Below, one piece after another: positions 19,150-28,524 of a DNA stretch of 64,000 nucleotides. Under the pieces are notes generated by a model, which saw only the letters and a program-made list of their open reading frames with translations, searched no databases and was not told where the DNA came from. The translations under genes and the position numbers were made by a program. Source of the DNA: Bacteroidales bacterium. GTDB lineage: Bacteria > Bacteroidota > Bacteroidia > Bacteroidales > Lentimicrobiaceae. Numbering within the stretch: position 1 is the stretch's first letter; each line of letters starts with the position of its first letter. The stretch covers positions 26,166-90,165 of the forward strand of contig JADJEQ010000039.1 in assembly GCA_016709025.1 (NCBI GenBank). Reading direction: 5' to 3'.

Positions 19150-19672
19150 GGGAAAGGATTTCGGATTTCGGATTTCGGATTGTGGATTGCGGATTTCGGA
19201 TTTAGCTTCTGAGACCTTCGCTTCGCTCCGGGTCGGATTTTTGATTAGCAAATTCGCCAATTAGTTGATTAGCGAATGGGCCTTTGTGAGTATGGGGAGA
19301 TTGTGATCAAAGAGATTTCGGCTTTGGTGCGGTTGGTTTGCTTCTGAGACCTTCGCTTGCTCCGGGTCGGATTTTTGATTAGCAAATTCGCCAATTAGTT
19401 GATTAGCGAATGGGCCTTTGTGAGTATGGGGAGATTGTGATCAAAGAGATTTCGGCTTACCTTTGGTGAACTCACTTCGTTCGGTTGCGGATTTCGGATT
19501 GCGGATTGCGGTCCATTGGATGGTCTCGACTTCGCTCGACCACCAAAGTACAGAATATAATTGTCCTTCTTACTTCTTACTTCTTACTTCTTACTTCTTA
19601 CTTCTGACTTCTGACCTCTGACTTCTGACCTCTGACTTCTGACCTCTGACCTCTGACCTCTGACTTCCGACC
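19150..19672. repeat. Repeat-rich spacer with a 120-bp duplicated block
   Basis: GGATTTC heptamers occur at 19157-19202 and 19490-19512. A block beginning GCTTCTGAGACCTTCGCTT is present twice, at 19205-19324 and 19340-19458; the second copy lacks two bases of TTCGCTTCGCTCC. From 19563 to 19672 follow TTACTTC, TTCTGAC and CTCTGAC heptamers. No gene is visible. Confidence 0.9.
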
Positions 19673-19673
19673 A

Positions 19674-20552
19674 CTACTCATAAAGGTATGTTTCAGTAAT
19701 TGACCAGCTAAAATCGCTTTCGGTCCTGATCAGGGGATAATTTTCCGGATTATAGGTAAAATTATAGTCGTCGGTATAGGTTTCAATGACCTCTCCTGAA
19801 ATGTTGAAACCATTTCTTATGGAAGACAGTACATTGTTTACAGAACTATAATACGCCACTTCGGAGAATCTGTATAACTGTAAGTCCTTAAAAGGATTGT
19901 TTTTATTGTCATAGGTATAGAATACTTCCGCATCTTTAATAAAATCATTCTTCAGCAACAATAAATTTTCCTTACCGGAAGTTAGCCTTAGTAATTCAGG
20001 CTTCATAAATGGGAAATTATGTGAACCCTTCTGATGTGTTCCGTTTTTCGAATAGGATTGCCATGTTTCAGTTGAAACCAGGTTTCCTTCTGACCAGTTA
20101 TAGATTACATAACTGACCATATGCCATTGATCTTCGTTGAGGAAATATGATTCCATTCTTACAATCCTGCCATCACCGTTGACCTCAAAGACAGATTTTG
20201 CAACTGCATAATCTGCTTCTGTCATGGTCATTTTATTACCCGCCCATGAATAAGTTATAATGCTGTACACCCCATCATCATCAAAGAAAGTTGCAGTTGA
20301 AATTCTTCCTTCCGAATCGTATTGGATACTGATTGAATCCACAGTTGCAAGACCCGCCATTGCAATAAGCTGGTTTTCGTCATTATACCGGAACAGCGCT
20401 GAATCAGAGCTTTCCCAGTGAGGATCATCAGAAATATACTGCATATTCATTTGCCTGAGCCTGGGCGCGCGTTCATCTTTCTTATCGTCATTCTTGTCAC
20501 CACAGGAAGTCAGTAATAAAATGAATAAACTGAACAGAACTGATTTCAACAT
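19674..20552 (-). CDS. Lipoprotein, DUF4595/YD-like family
   Basis: The ATG at 20550-20552 gives a lipoprotein signal peptide (MLKSVLFSLFILLLTSCGDK) with the lipobox LLTSC, so the mature protein is lipid-anchored; an earlier ATG adds eight residues. The rest (about 270 residues) contains repeated short beta motifs such as YNDENQL, QYDSEGRI and EVNGDGRIV, like the Bacteroidota lipoproteins of the DUF4595/YD-repeat-like group. Function is unknown. A broken paralogue is at 21649-22557. Confidence 0.75.
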   Translation of the reverse strand: MLKSVLFSLFILLLTSCGDKNDDKKDERAPRLRQMNMQYISDDPHWESSDSALFRYNDENQLIAMAGLATVDSISIQYDSEGRISTATFFDDDGVYSIITYSWAGNKMTMTEADYAVAKSVFEVNGDGRIVRMESYFLNEDQWHMVSYVIYNWSEGNLVSTETWQSYSKNGTHQKGSHNFPFMKPELLRLTSGKENLLLLKNDFIKDAEVFYTYDNKNNPFKDLQLYRFSEVAYYSSVNNVLSSIRNGFNISGEVIETYTDDYNFTYNPENYPLIRTESDFSWSITETYLYE

Positions 20553-20775
20553 TGAAAAATTACAGAGGATTCTCATAAAATTTATTATTGGTGTATTAAA
20601 AATGGGTTAAATGAATTTCAACATTCTAACGTAAGCTGTAGTCTATTAATTTTGATCACTCAATTCGACAGTCACTGATTATTTGTAAGTAAATGTTGAA
20701 GTATCCAAAGTGTTTTAGATAGCAAAAGGCCTTCAACATCACATTTAAAAAGCAATGGAATTCGGGGTTCGGTTA

Positions 20776-21603
20776 CTATTTCGTTCCTTCAAGTTTCATT
20801 TGTAATTCTTTGTTGATTTTTTCGCTGATGACGTTTATTAGTACTCCGGAATAGTAATCATATTTCATAATCATAGCAGGTTCTGTATATTCATCGAATT
20901 TTCCGTCTTTGTTGTGGTCAATACCAAATTTCAATAGCAAGTCCTTGCTTTTATCGACAAAGTTTATTTGAGAAACATCGGCATTTTCTAAACTGATTTC
21001 CTTCAACTCCTTGCTTTTCAATGAATATAAGAAAAGTTTTTTGTAGTCAAGTTGATTGATTACTCCATCTTTATAGGTGTCTTTTGTTGATGCCAAAAAC
21101 ACCACTAAAATATCATCCTTAAAATACTCTGTCTGAATATCTCTAAAATTTATTCTTTCTTTAAACAATTTTTCGACACTCCCGTTTTTGAAGTCATAAA
21201 TCAAAAGATTGTTGAAGTCTCCGGAATACTGTTTTGAATACCTGCTTTCTGATTTGTAATCAGAAGGAGCTTCCGTTATATTCAATAATCCATTGTCAAT
21301 GAATTCCGCACTTTGCAATGTCTTATGAGAAACAGGAATTAAATATATTAAATTCAAAGTATCAATAAGTACTGGATTTTCATATGAAATCAATTGTTGT
21401 CTTTTATTTTCCTGCTGCAATTCTTCAATTTTTTCATCCGACAAGATTCCAGCGTCCTGATCATCGGAGCTGAAAATTCTTCTGATTTCAGTTATTGCGA
21501 CGGTCGAAATGACAATAAGTCCAAAAATCGATATCAGGATAACAACTGTTCCTATGACTGCAAGTACTTTCTGGTTGTAATTTTTAATCTTTTCAATGTT
21601 CAT
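20776..21603 (-). CDS. Membrane-anchored protein of unknown function
   Basis: The 275-residue protein has one transmembrane helix near the N-terminus (residues about 13-36, VLAVIGTVVILISIFGLIVI), then a charged linker and an exported domain. That domain contains an EF-hand-like DHNKDGKFDEY, which suggests calcium binding or a structural loop. No family was recognised. It lies between the two paralogous lipoprotein genes in the same direction, with gaps of about 45 and 220 bases, so it may be functionally linked to them. Confidence 0.6.
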   Translation of the reverse strand: MNIEKIKNYNQKVLAVIGTVVILISIFGLIVISTVAITEIRRIFSSDDQDAGILSDEKIEELQQENKRQQLISYENPVLIDTLNLIYLIPVSHKTLQSAEFIDNGLLNITEAPSDYKSESRYSKQYSGDFNNLLIYDFKNGSVEKLFKERINFRDIQTEYFKDDILVVFLASTKDTYKDGVINQLDYKKLFLYSLKSKELKEISLENADVSQINFVDKSKDLLLKFGIDHNKDGKFDEYTEPAMIMKYDYYSGVLINVISEKINKELQMKLEGTK

Positions 21604-21648
21604 GGTATTGTCTTTTTCATTTAACTTATTCCGGAAGTATGCTTCTGA

Positions 21649-22557
21649 CTATTCATAATTATAAGTAGCAGTCCGGGTTAAATTCTGTTCTGAATTGGTT
21701 GTTCTTCTAACCGGCAGACTTAAACTATTGTATTCATAAATATATCCGGTTGTATCTGAATCATACACAGCTCCGGAGCTGCTGTAAAAGTCCGTAATCA
21801 TCTGAACCGGGTTATTCCGGGAGAACAAGGCCCAGGCTTCAAAGATCAGAATCCTGTATACCGGTGAATCGGAATAAGGGCTCTTCATCGAGTCGAACAA
21901 TGTTCGGGACGAAAATTCCTTTTTAAGGGTCGCCCCTTTCAGACTGCCCTTAAAAGTGCTTTCAGAAAAGTCCGTCAAATCCCTGAAAATACTGTTAGGG
22001 GACTCATCAGAAGATCTGATGTGATTGCCAGCCTTACTACTCAGCAGGTAGCTTTCGAAATAAACCGGATTCCCGTTTTCCCACTGGTATTCATCATAGC
22101 GGAATGTTATCCATTCATTGTCCTCTAAATAAGAACCTTCCACCTTTTCAAGTAAATTATCTTCGTTGAAATAATAAACCAGTTTGCTGTTTTCATCTTC
22201 CCTTCTATAAAGAATCACCTGATTATTTGTCCATTCAGCCAAAAAATTATGCCTTTCAACACCTGAAAGAAAGATTATTATACCGTTGATCCTGCCATCG
22301 TTGCCATAAGAAATTGAAATACTGTCCTGATTGCCATCGAAACTGATGGCAACCTACTGGTTTTTATCGTTATAATGGTAGTAGATGGCGGAGGAGTCGG
22401 TGTAAGCCGGCAAAGTATAGTTGTTGGCAATTGACAGGGACTTAAGCCTCGGTGCCCTGTCTTTGTTTTGATCATCCTTCCCGCATGAAGCCAAACTAAA
22501 AATCAAACACAGGCCAGGGATTAAAAGTCTTATCGATGCAGTACAGAATGATTTCAT
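21649..22557 (-). pseudogene. Lipoprotein paralogue interrupted by an in-frame TAG
   Basis: A second lipoprotein of the same family starts at the ATG at 22555-22557 with a lipobox SLASC and the shared segment RAPRLKSLSI. A TAG stop at 22354-22356 interrupts it after YNDKNQ, but the same frame continues without a break to the stop at 21649. The text after the TAG (VAISFDGNQDSISISYGNDG) aligns with the paralogue. At the position of the TAG the paralogue has Leu (NQLIAM), so TTG to TAG by one base would explain it. Pseudogene, sequencing error or readthrough are all possible. Confidence 0.75.
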
Positions 22558-22915
22558 AAAGGAAGTAATGTATACAGAACCTGAGTTCTCATGCGAATAA
22601 CGGGACATTTTTATAATATTGCAAAGATTGCAACATATTAACCGGAATCAGGCTATTAACTTCGTTTTTATTCGAATGGCTCTTTCTCAGGCTTCATCTC
22701 CATTTATAAAAAAGCTTGAATCCGGAATGTATCAGGATATATATACAAATTTCAGTCCTCTTATATCAGGTATAGAAGGTTTCTTACCTCTTACCTCTTA
22801 CCTCTTACTTCTGACTTCTGACTTCTGATTTCCGACTTCCGATTTCTGAATTGAAACTTGGTAACTGGAGCTTGTTAATTCTTTTCATTTCACTTTAAAC
22901 TTTTGACTTTGTACT
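22558..22915. repeat. Spacer with TTACCTC/TTCTGAC heptamers
   Basis: Gene-free spacer before the pbpC 3' end. From about 22783 to 22850 it carries heptamers of the type TTACCTC, TTCTGAC and TTCCGAT, the same family as at 19563-19672. Confidence 0.75.
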
Positions 22916-25261
22916 TTAAATAAAGGTCACCTTTATCCTGATATCGCTGTTTCTTCCACGGTCGTCGGAGCAACTGATCTTATAATTCCCGGCTTCCGGA
23001 GAAAAGAAAATCTTCTCCGAAGGTCTGGCAGCCAGGTAAAATTTATCATTCAGATACCAGTAAACCTTTCCAACGCCGTTTTCAGCATTGCAGGTAAGCA
23101 TCAACTCCTGTTTCCTGCCATGTATCAGCAGGTATTCAGCACCATCGGTAAGCGATGTAATGCGTGGAGCGCTTCCATTGGTAATGGTCGGGCAATCAGG
23201 ATTATGCAAAGGCACTTCTTTGTACGGTATCTGCATCTCATTGTACCAGGAGATCAATTCAGGAGGATAATACGGAAGGAGGACTTCTTTATACCCTTTT
23301 TCCGGGAGGCAATTCCTGCAATAACACATGGTTCCGCCGCCATTTACATAATATTTCTGCACATGATTGCATCTCACAGATGGCGAGATTCCCGGAAGGA
23401 AGTAGTCCATTACCACCTGATGGCAGAAAGTATCGGGTGGCATACCCGATTCGGAACACACCAACCTGAAGTCAAGTTCTCCGGGAGGAGCAAACCAACC
23501 GGCCTGGTTTACCGGACTAATGGCCCTGAAGATATTGAAGAGCAGCGGTACAGCACAATCTGCACCATTCAGCTCAGGAATGCCGTTACCGGGAAAATTG
23601 CCGGTCCACACTCCTACGGTATACTCACGGTTATAACCTATTGCCCATCCGTCGCGACGGCCATAGGAAGTGCCGGTTTTCCATGCAATCCGCGGAAGGT
23701 CGGCAGAAGCCTGATACTGGCCAGGCAGGTCGGGTCGTTTCAGCCCGGTAAGAATTTCCGTTATCATATAGGCAGCCCCGGCTGAACACAAAGTGTCTGT
23801 TTCCGGCTCCATTCCTGATTTCAGATACCTGAGCGGACGATAAATTCCATCGTTGGCAAAAGCAGTATATAGAGCCGTCAACTCCTCCAGGGTGGCTCCG
23901 CACCCGCCCAATACGACCGACAATCCCAGCTTTTTCCTGTTTTGACTGATCCACCGGAAACCTCCTTTTGCCAGGGTACTGAGAAAAATCTCATTCCCGG
24001 TCTTATCAAGAAGGTTCACTGCCGGAACATTCAGTGAAAGCGCCAGCGCCTGTTCAACAGTTACCCTGCCCCGGTAATTCTCATCATAATTCTCGGGCCG
24101 GTATCCACTAAAATTGGAAGGTACATCGGTAATCACCATCTTCGGGGAGATCAGTCCCTGGTCAAAAGCGAGTGCATATAACACTGGCTTCAAAGCTGAT
24201 CCCGGCGAACGGAGAGCCGTTACCCCATCTACCTGCCCCTGGAAGAAATCCTCGTCAAAACCGGCCGAACCAACATAAGCTTCTACCTCCCGTGTTCGAT
24301 TATTTACCACAATTACGGCTGCATTGTTTATCTGCATTGAACGCAATAAACGAACATGGTTTTTCAGCAGACTTTCCGCCTTGTCCTGTATTGCCGGTTT
24401 GATGGTAGTGAGCAGGCCGTATTTTCCTGATTCCTGACCTCTAAACCTGTATGAGAGATGCGGCACAGCAGAAGGTACAGGATTTCGCCGCCTTTCAAAG
24501 GGCTCCGACAAGGCATCATCTATGGATGAATCACTGAAGATCTTCCGGCCCCTGACTTTCTGCAACCAGTGGTTGCGGCGATTGAGGAGATGTTCGTAGT
24601 TACTGCCCGGCCTGAGTGCGTTGGGATTGTTGGGAATTACCGTCAGCATAACCACCTGGGCAGGACTCAGGGCTTCCGGCGACTGTCCGAAATAAATCAG
24701 AGAAGCCGATTTCACCCCTTCAATATTTCCACCATATGGAAGAATATTGAGATAGGTCAGTAGAATCTCATCTTTTGAATAGTGCCATTCCAGTTGCAAT
24801 GCATGAAACATTTCCCTTAACTTGCTGGAGACAGTTCTCGGAGCCGGGTCGAGCAACCTGGCCAATTGCATGGTGATTGTGGATGCTCCGGATGTCCGGT
24901 GCCCGCGTGTTATATTGTTTGCTGTTGCTCTTACAACTGCAAACGGATTCACTCCAGGGTGGTAGTAAAACCATCTGTCTTCCTTAAAAATAAAAGATTT
25001 GCTCAACTCAGGTGTAATTTCATCCAACCCTGCATAAATCCGCCATTTATGATCATGACTCAGGAACCCATGCAGCATGGTTGAATCAGAAGCATAAATC
25101 ACTTTTGACCAGGAGATTTTATCCGTACGGAAGGGAAAAACAACATCCAGAATAAAAAACGAAACAAAAATGAAAATCAACCCGAGTCCGGTATAAAAAC
25201 TGAATTTCCGCAGTTTTCCCGACGTCAGGCTTCTAACAATTTGTTTACCCGGGATTTTCAT
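22916..25261 (-). CDS. pbpC: Penicillin-binding protein 1C
   Basis: This bifunctional cell wall synthase of 781 residues has a transmembrane anchor (residues about 22-42). A GT51 glycosyltransferase domain follows, with EDRWFYYHPGVNP (catalytic Glu) and STITMQLARLLDP. The transpeptidase domain has the Ser-x-x-Lys motif in PGSALKPVLYAL, SLN in LSLNVPAVNLL and KTGTS. A C-terminal BiPBP-type beta domain (about residues 690-781) ends the protein. Length and order match PBP1C. The alpha-2-macroglobulin gene often found beside pbpC is not here. Confidence 0.95.
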   Translation of the reverse strand: MKIPGKQIVRSLTSGKLRKFSFYTGLGLIFIFVSFFILDVVFPFRTDKISWSKVIYASDSTMLHGFLSHDHKWRIYAGLDEITPELSKSFIFKEDRWFYYHPGVNPFAVVRATANNITRGHRTSGASTITMQLARLLDPAPRTVSSKLREMFHALQLEWHYSKDEILLTYLNILPYGGNIEGVKSASLIYFGQSPEALSPAQVVMLTVIPNNPNALRPGSNYEHLLNRRNHWLQKVRGRKIFSDSSIDDALSEPFERRRNPVPSAVPHLSYRFRGQESGKYGLLTTIKPAIQDKAESLLKNHVRLLRSMQINNAAVIVVNNRTREVEAYVGSAGFDEDFFQGQVDGVTALRSPGSALKPVLYALAFDQGLISPKMVITDVPSNFSGYRPENYDENYRGRVTVEQALALSLNVPAVNLLDKTGNEIFLSTLAKGGFRWISQNRKKLGLSVVLGGCGATLEELTALYTAFANDGIYRPLRYLKSGMEPETDTLCSAGAAYMITEILTGLKRPDLPGQYQASADLPRIAWKTGTSYGRRDGWAIGYNREYTVGVWTGNFPGNGIPELNGADCAVPLLFNIFRAISPVNQAGWFAPPGELDFRLVCSESGMPPDTFCHQVVMDYFLPGISPSVRCNHVQKYYVNGGGTMCYCRNCLPEKGYKEVLLPYYPPELISWYNEMQIPYKEVPLHNPDCPTITNGSAPRITSLTDGAEYLLIHGRKQELMLTCNAENGVGKVYWYLNDKFYLAARPSEKIFFSPEAGNYKISCSDDRGRNSDIRIKVTFI

Positions 25262-25277
25262 AGTGTGGTCTCAACTG

Positions 25278-25285
25278 CAAAGGTA
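25278..25285 (-). promoter_or_regulatory. pbpC: Putative -7 box for pbpC
   Basis: Minus-strand TACCTTTG followed by CAG matches TAnnTTTG, about 17 bases upstream of the pbpC ATG, implying a very short leader. Confidence 0.5.
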
Positions 25286-25677
25286 GAATATCCATGTATG
25301 GACACTTGCAAATAAAAAGGTTCACTGACAAATTTTATCAGCTTTATCCTCAAACCACCGGCTCTCTCTGCATTTAACATTGCTGAATTTACAGTCGCCA
25401 ATTCAATTGAGAATAATTTCCTGAAAAGTAAATAAAGTTACCAAGTTGTTATTGACTTTGCCCGAATTAACGCATAATTTAGCATTTGTTAAAGCAAACA
25501 TTATAATTCTCAATACCGGGAATTTTTCTTTAATTACTGTATTGTTATTCAAAAACTTAAAAAATTAATATCTCTTATCCTATAAATAAATGCGGCCAGC
25601 CAATTAAAAAATCACTGCTACTGTGAAATAAATCACCCGAAACATGCAACTTTTTTATTCATTATTACATTAATGTC
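25286..25677. other. AT-rich gene-free spacer
   Basis: This divergent spacer between pbpC and the secreted protein gene is AT-rich and holds no open frame that looks coding. I did not find a convincing promoter box for the + strand gene. Confidence 0.5.
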
Positions 25678-27909
25678 ATGAAAAAACTCACACTGTCACT
25701 GATTGCTGTTTTTACCCTTAGCCTGAGCAGCATTGCTCAAACGGAACAAAACCCGTTAGATCAATATATAACCGGCAGAACTATTGATGAAACCGGACGT
25801 GAAATTATCGGGATTAAAGTACCAGGGAAGCCACCTGCGAATTACCGCGCTCCGGTAACAAACTACACGAGAAATGCAGTTGTTCTGGGTAGTGTTCCGG
25901 CATTCAGCTGGTCGTTCGGATGTTCGGCAACCGCGGCAGCGATGGCAGCCGGCTTTTACGATAACAACGGATATGCAAATGTATACACAGGCCCGACCAA
26001 CGGAGGGTTGATGCCAATGAACAACAGCAGTTGGGGATCGGTGGTAATCAACGGTGAAACCCGCGATCTGTGCCCCCTCAGCGCAACCATGTTAAACCTT
26101 GACGGCCGGTCGACCCGGGGACATGTTGATGACTACTGGACTCTTTATGGTAGTACTGTTTCTGATCCTTATATCCTTAACGGCTGGACAGAACACACCC
26201 ATGCCGATTGTACCGGCGACTTTATGGGCACCAATCAATCCGATGTCGGAAGTTCTGATGGCTCGACAACTTTTTATTATTATGGCGATGGAACCCCGCT
26301 TTACGACTATTCAGGCTGCGACCCTGATGGAAGAGACGGATGCCATGGTATGCGTTTGTTTTATGAATCGCGCGGTTATTCAGTTGTTCAGAATTACACC
26401 CAGCTGATTTATGGCAATAATGGAAATACCCTCGGGTTTACCTTTAATCAGTTTATGAATGAAATAAACAATGGCAGGCCTGTATTAATCCAGGTGGTTG
26501 GTCATACCATGCTCGGTTATGGGTACGATGAAGCCACCCAACTTGTTTACCTTCACGATACCTGGGACTACCAGGACCACTCCATGGTATGGGGCGGTGA
26601 ATATGCCGGTATGGCCCAATGGGGAGTCAGCGTTGTTGAACTTTTATCACTGTTTGCTCCTCCGGTTGCAAATTTCTCAGCCACTCCCACCTCAATCCTA
26701 ACCGGAGAGAGTGTCACCTTCAGCGATCTTTCATCCGGAAGTCCGACTGGCTGGCAATGGAACTTTGAAGGTGGTTCACCATCTGCATCAAACACGCAGA
26801 ATCCTGTTATATCTTACAACACAGCCGGAGTATACTCAGTAACTTTAATAGCTTCAAACGCAAACGGCAGTGATTCTGAAATCAAAACCGGGTACATAAC
26901 GGTGGAAGATCCTGCGTATTGCGACGCTTCTGCTACCTGTGATGAGATGATTGCAAGTATGAATTTCAATACCATTAACAATACATCTTCTTGTGGAACA
27001 AACGGATACACTGATTATACCGGCATCTCCACCACCCTTACACCCGAAACAAGTTATCCGATTTCGATTACCACAAGTCCATGGTACGCAGGTGATCAGT
27101 GTGGCGCCTGGGTTGACTGGAATCAGGACCTTGACTTTGAAGACGAAGGCGAATATTTTCCGATGAGCGGGTCAGATCTTTCAGGCATTATCACACCTCC
27201 GGTAGATGCATTCAATGGCCCGACCCGTCTGAGAGTCAGGATACTCCATGTAGGTGATATTGTACCTTGCGGAAATGTAGAATGGGGTGAAACCGAGGAT
27301 TATACTGTGATCGTTGACAATCCGTTGGCAGTGAAAACACTCGGTCTTACTGTTTTTCTCGAAGGGCTCTTCGATGCGGCTACCCAAACAATGCGCAAAG
27401 CGAATGATGAATCCGGCGAACATTTTACCGGAACAGTTGCCGATCAAATCACAATTGGACTTGCACAACCGGCTGCCCCCCACACCATGGTCGCAGTTTC
27501 AGAAAATGTTGATCTGAACCAGGATGGCACTTGTGAGATAAGTTTACCTTCTTCAATCAGTGAAAGTTATTACATTGTTGTCTCTCACCGCAACAGCATT
27601 ACTTCGTGGTCCGCAAATCCTGTGTCATTTGCCGGAAACAGCATTGTTTACAATTTTACTGATCAGGCTTCGAAGACTTATGGCAGTAATGCCAACCTGA
27701 TCGGTGGTAAATACTGCTTTTTTGGCGGAGATGTTAACCAGGACGGAACATTGGATACCGGCGATATGACACCGGTAGATAACGATGCGTCAAATTATTT
27801 AACGGGTTACCTTCCAACAGATGTCAATGGCGATGGAGTAATTGATACCGGAGATATTACAATTGTTGACAACAATGCCGGCAATTATATCAACGAAGTT
27901 AGCCCGTAA
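25678..27909 (+). CDS. Secreted multidomain protein: C39-like peptidase, PKD, GEVED, dockerin-like
   Basis: This 743-residue protein begins with a signal peptide (MKKLTLSLIAVFTLSLSSIAQ). Residues about 75-330 resemble a C39-type papain fold, with a candidate nucleophile Cys in WSFGCSATAAAMAAGFY and a His in GHTMLGYGYD. A PKD domain follows (ANFSATPTSILTGESVTFSD and the WNFEGG core). Next is a GEVED-type domain (GAWVDWNQDLDFEDEGEYF, WGETEDYTV). The C-terminus has paired dockerin-like calcium loops, DVNQDGTLDTGD and DVNGDGVIDTGD. It is probably an extracellular protein that binds or cleaves peptides or attaches through its dockerin-like end. Whether the peptidase is active is not proven. Confidence 0.85.
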   Translation: MKKLTLSLIAVFTLSLSSIAQTEQNPLDQYITGRTIDETGREIIGIKVPGKPPANYRAPVTNYTRNAVVLGSVPAFSWSFGCSATAAAMAAGFYDNNGYANVYTGPTNGGLMPMNNSSWGSVVINGETRDLCPLSATMLNLDGRSTRGHVDDYWTLYGSTVSDPYILNGWTEHTHADCTGDFMGTNQSDVGSSDGSTTFYYYGDGTPLYDYSGCDPDGRDGCHGMRLFYESRGYSVVQNYTQLIYGNNGNTLGFTFNQFMNEINNGRPVLIQVVGHTMLGYGYDEATQLVYLHDTWDYQDHSMVWGGEYAGMAQWGVSVVELLSLFAPPVANFSATPTSILTGESVTFSDLSSGSPTGWQWNFEGGSPSASNTQNPVISYNTAGVYSVTLIASNANGSDSEIKTGYITVEDPAYCDASATCDEMIASMNFNTINNTSSCGTNGYTDYTGISTTLTPETSYPISITTSPWYAGDQCGAWVDWNQDLDFEDEGEYFPMSGSDLSGIITPPVDAFNGPTRLRVRILHVGDIVPCGNVEWGETEDYTVIVDNPLAVKTLGLTVFLEGLFDAATQTMRKANDESGEHFTGTVADQITIGLAQPAAPHTMVAVSENVDLNQDGTCEISLPSSISESYYIVVSHRNSITSWSANPVSFAGNSIVYNFTDQASKTYGSNANLIGGKYCFFGGDVNQDGTLDTGDMTPVDNDASNYLTGYLPTDVNGDGVIDTGDITIVDNNAGNYINEVSP

Positions 27910-28087
27910 CCGACCGATTCTTCTTCATTTTATTGCTGGCTTCTGACCATGAGATAGCAAGTTCAGCATCTTTCTGGCCATCCGGGTAAAAAGAAAGGCA
28001 TGCTTTGGTTATTGCCCCGGCTGGCGGGCGTCTATTCGCTGTCAGGCTGATGTGTGCCAGCCCGATCTTTCCATCCGGATGCTTTTA
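27899..28087 (-). pseudogene. Possible gene remnant, C-terminal fragment
   Basis: On the minus strand a frame of about 60 codons reads HPDGKIGLAHISLTANRR and YPDGQKDAELAISWSEAS, then stops at 27899-27901, overlapping the end of the secreted protein gene. It has the feel of a coding C-terminus but no start, and a TAA precedes it. No family was recognised. Confidence 0.3.
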
Positions 28088-28524
28088 ATGTCCGAATTTC
28101 ATCCTGACCAATTTTTACAGCAACGAAATCCGTTTATTTTCAACGCCTCAACTTTTCGGGTTGATCCTGCATCTTTGAGGCTAGTTGTAGATGCACAAGA
28201 AGTAAATTTATTTTACTTATAATGGCTTAAATATCTGTATTTTGTAAATTATTTTAATATTATTAATCAATAATGGATTACTTTTTTACATAAAGGCAAT
28301 AAACTAATGAACAACGCCTACAATCTATCTCATTACTACTCTTACTTACCCGAACTACTCAATTTTACCGGCTATTTGCTTTTGTACTTTCCCGACTTGT
28401 TGAACTGCGAATCCAGAAGATCTTTTAAGGGAACCTGAGCAGATGGCCGGTTTACTATTATCTGGCCAATGCCTGATGTTGGTAGTCAGAACTGTCCAAT
28501 ACCTTGATTACCAATCCTACTTAC
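28088..28524. other. Gene-free spacer
   Basis: The rest of the spacer to the stop of the NifS-SelD gene shows no coding pattern, repeat family or promoter that I can support. Confidence 0.5.
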
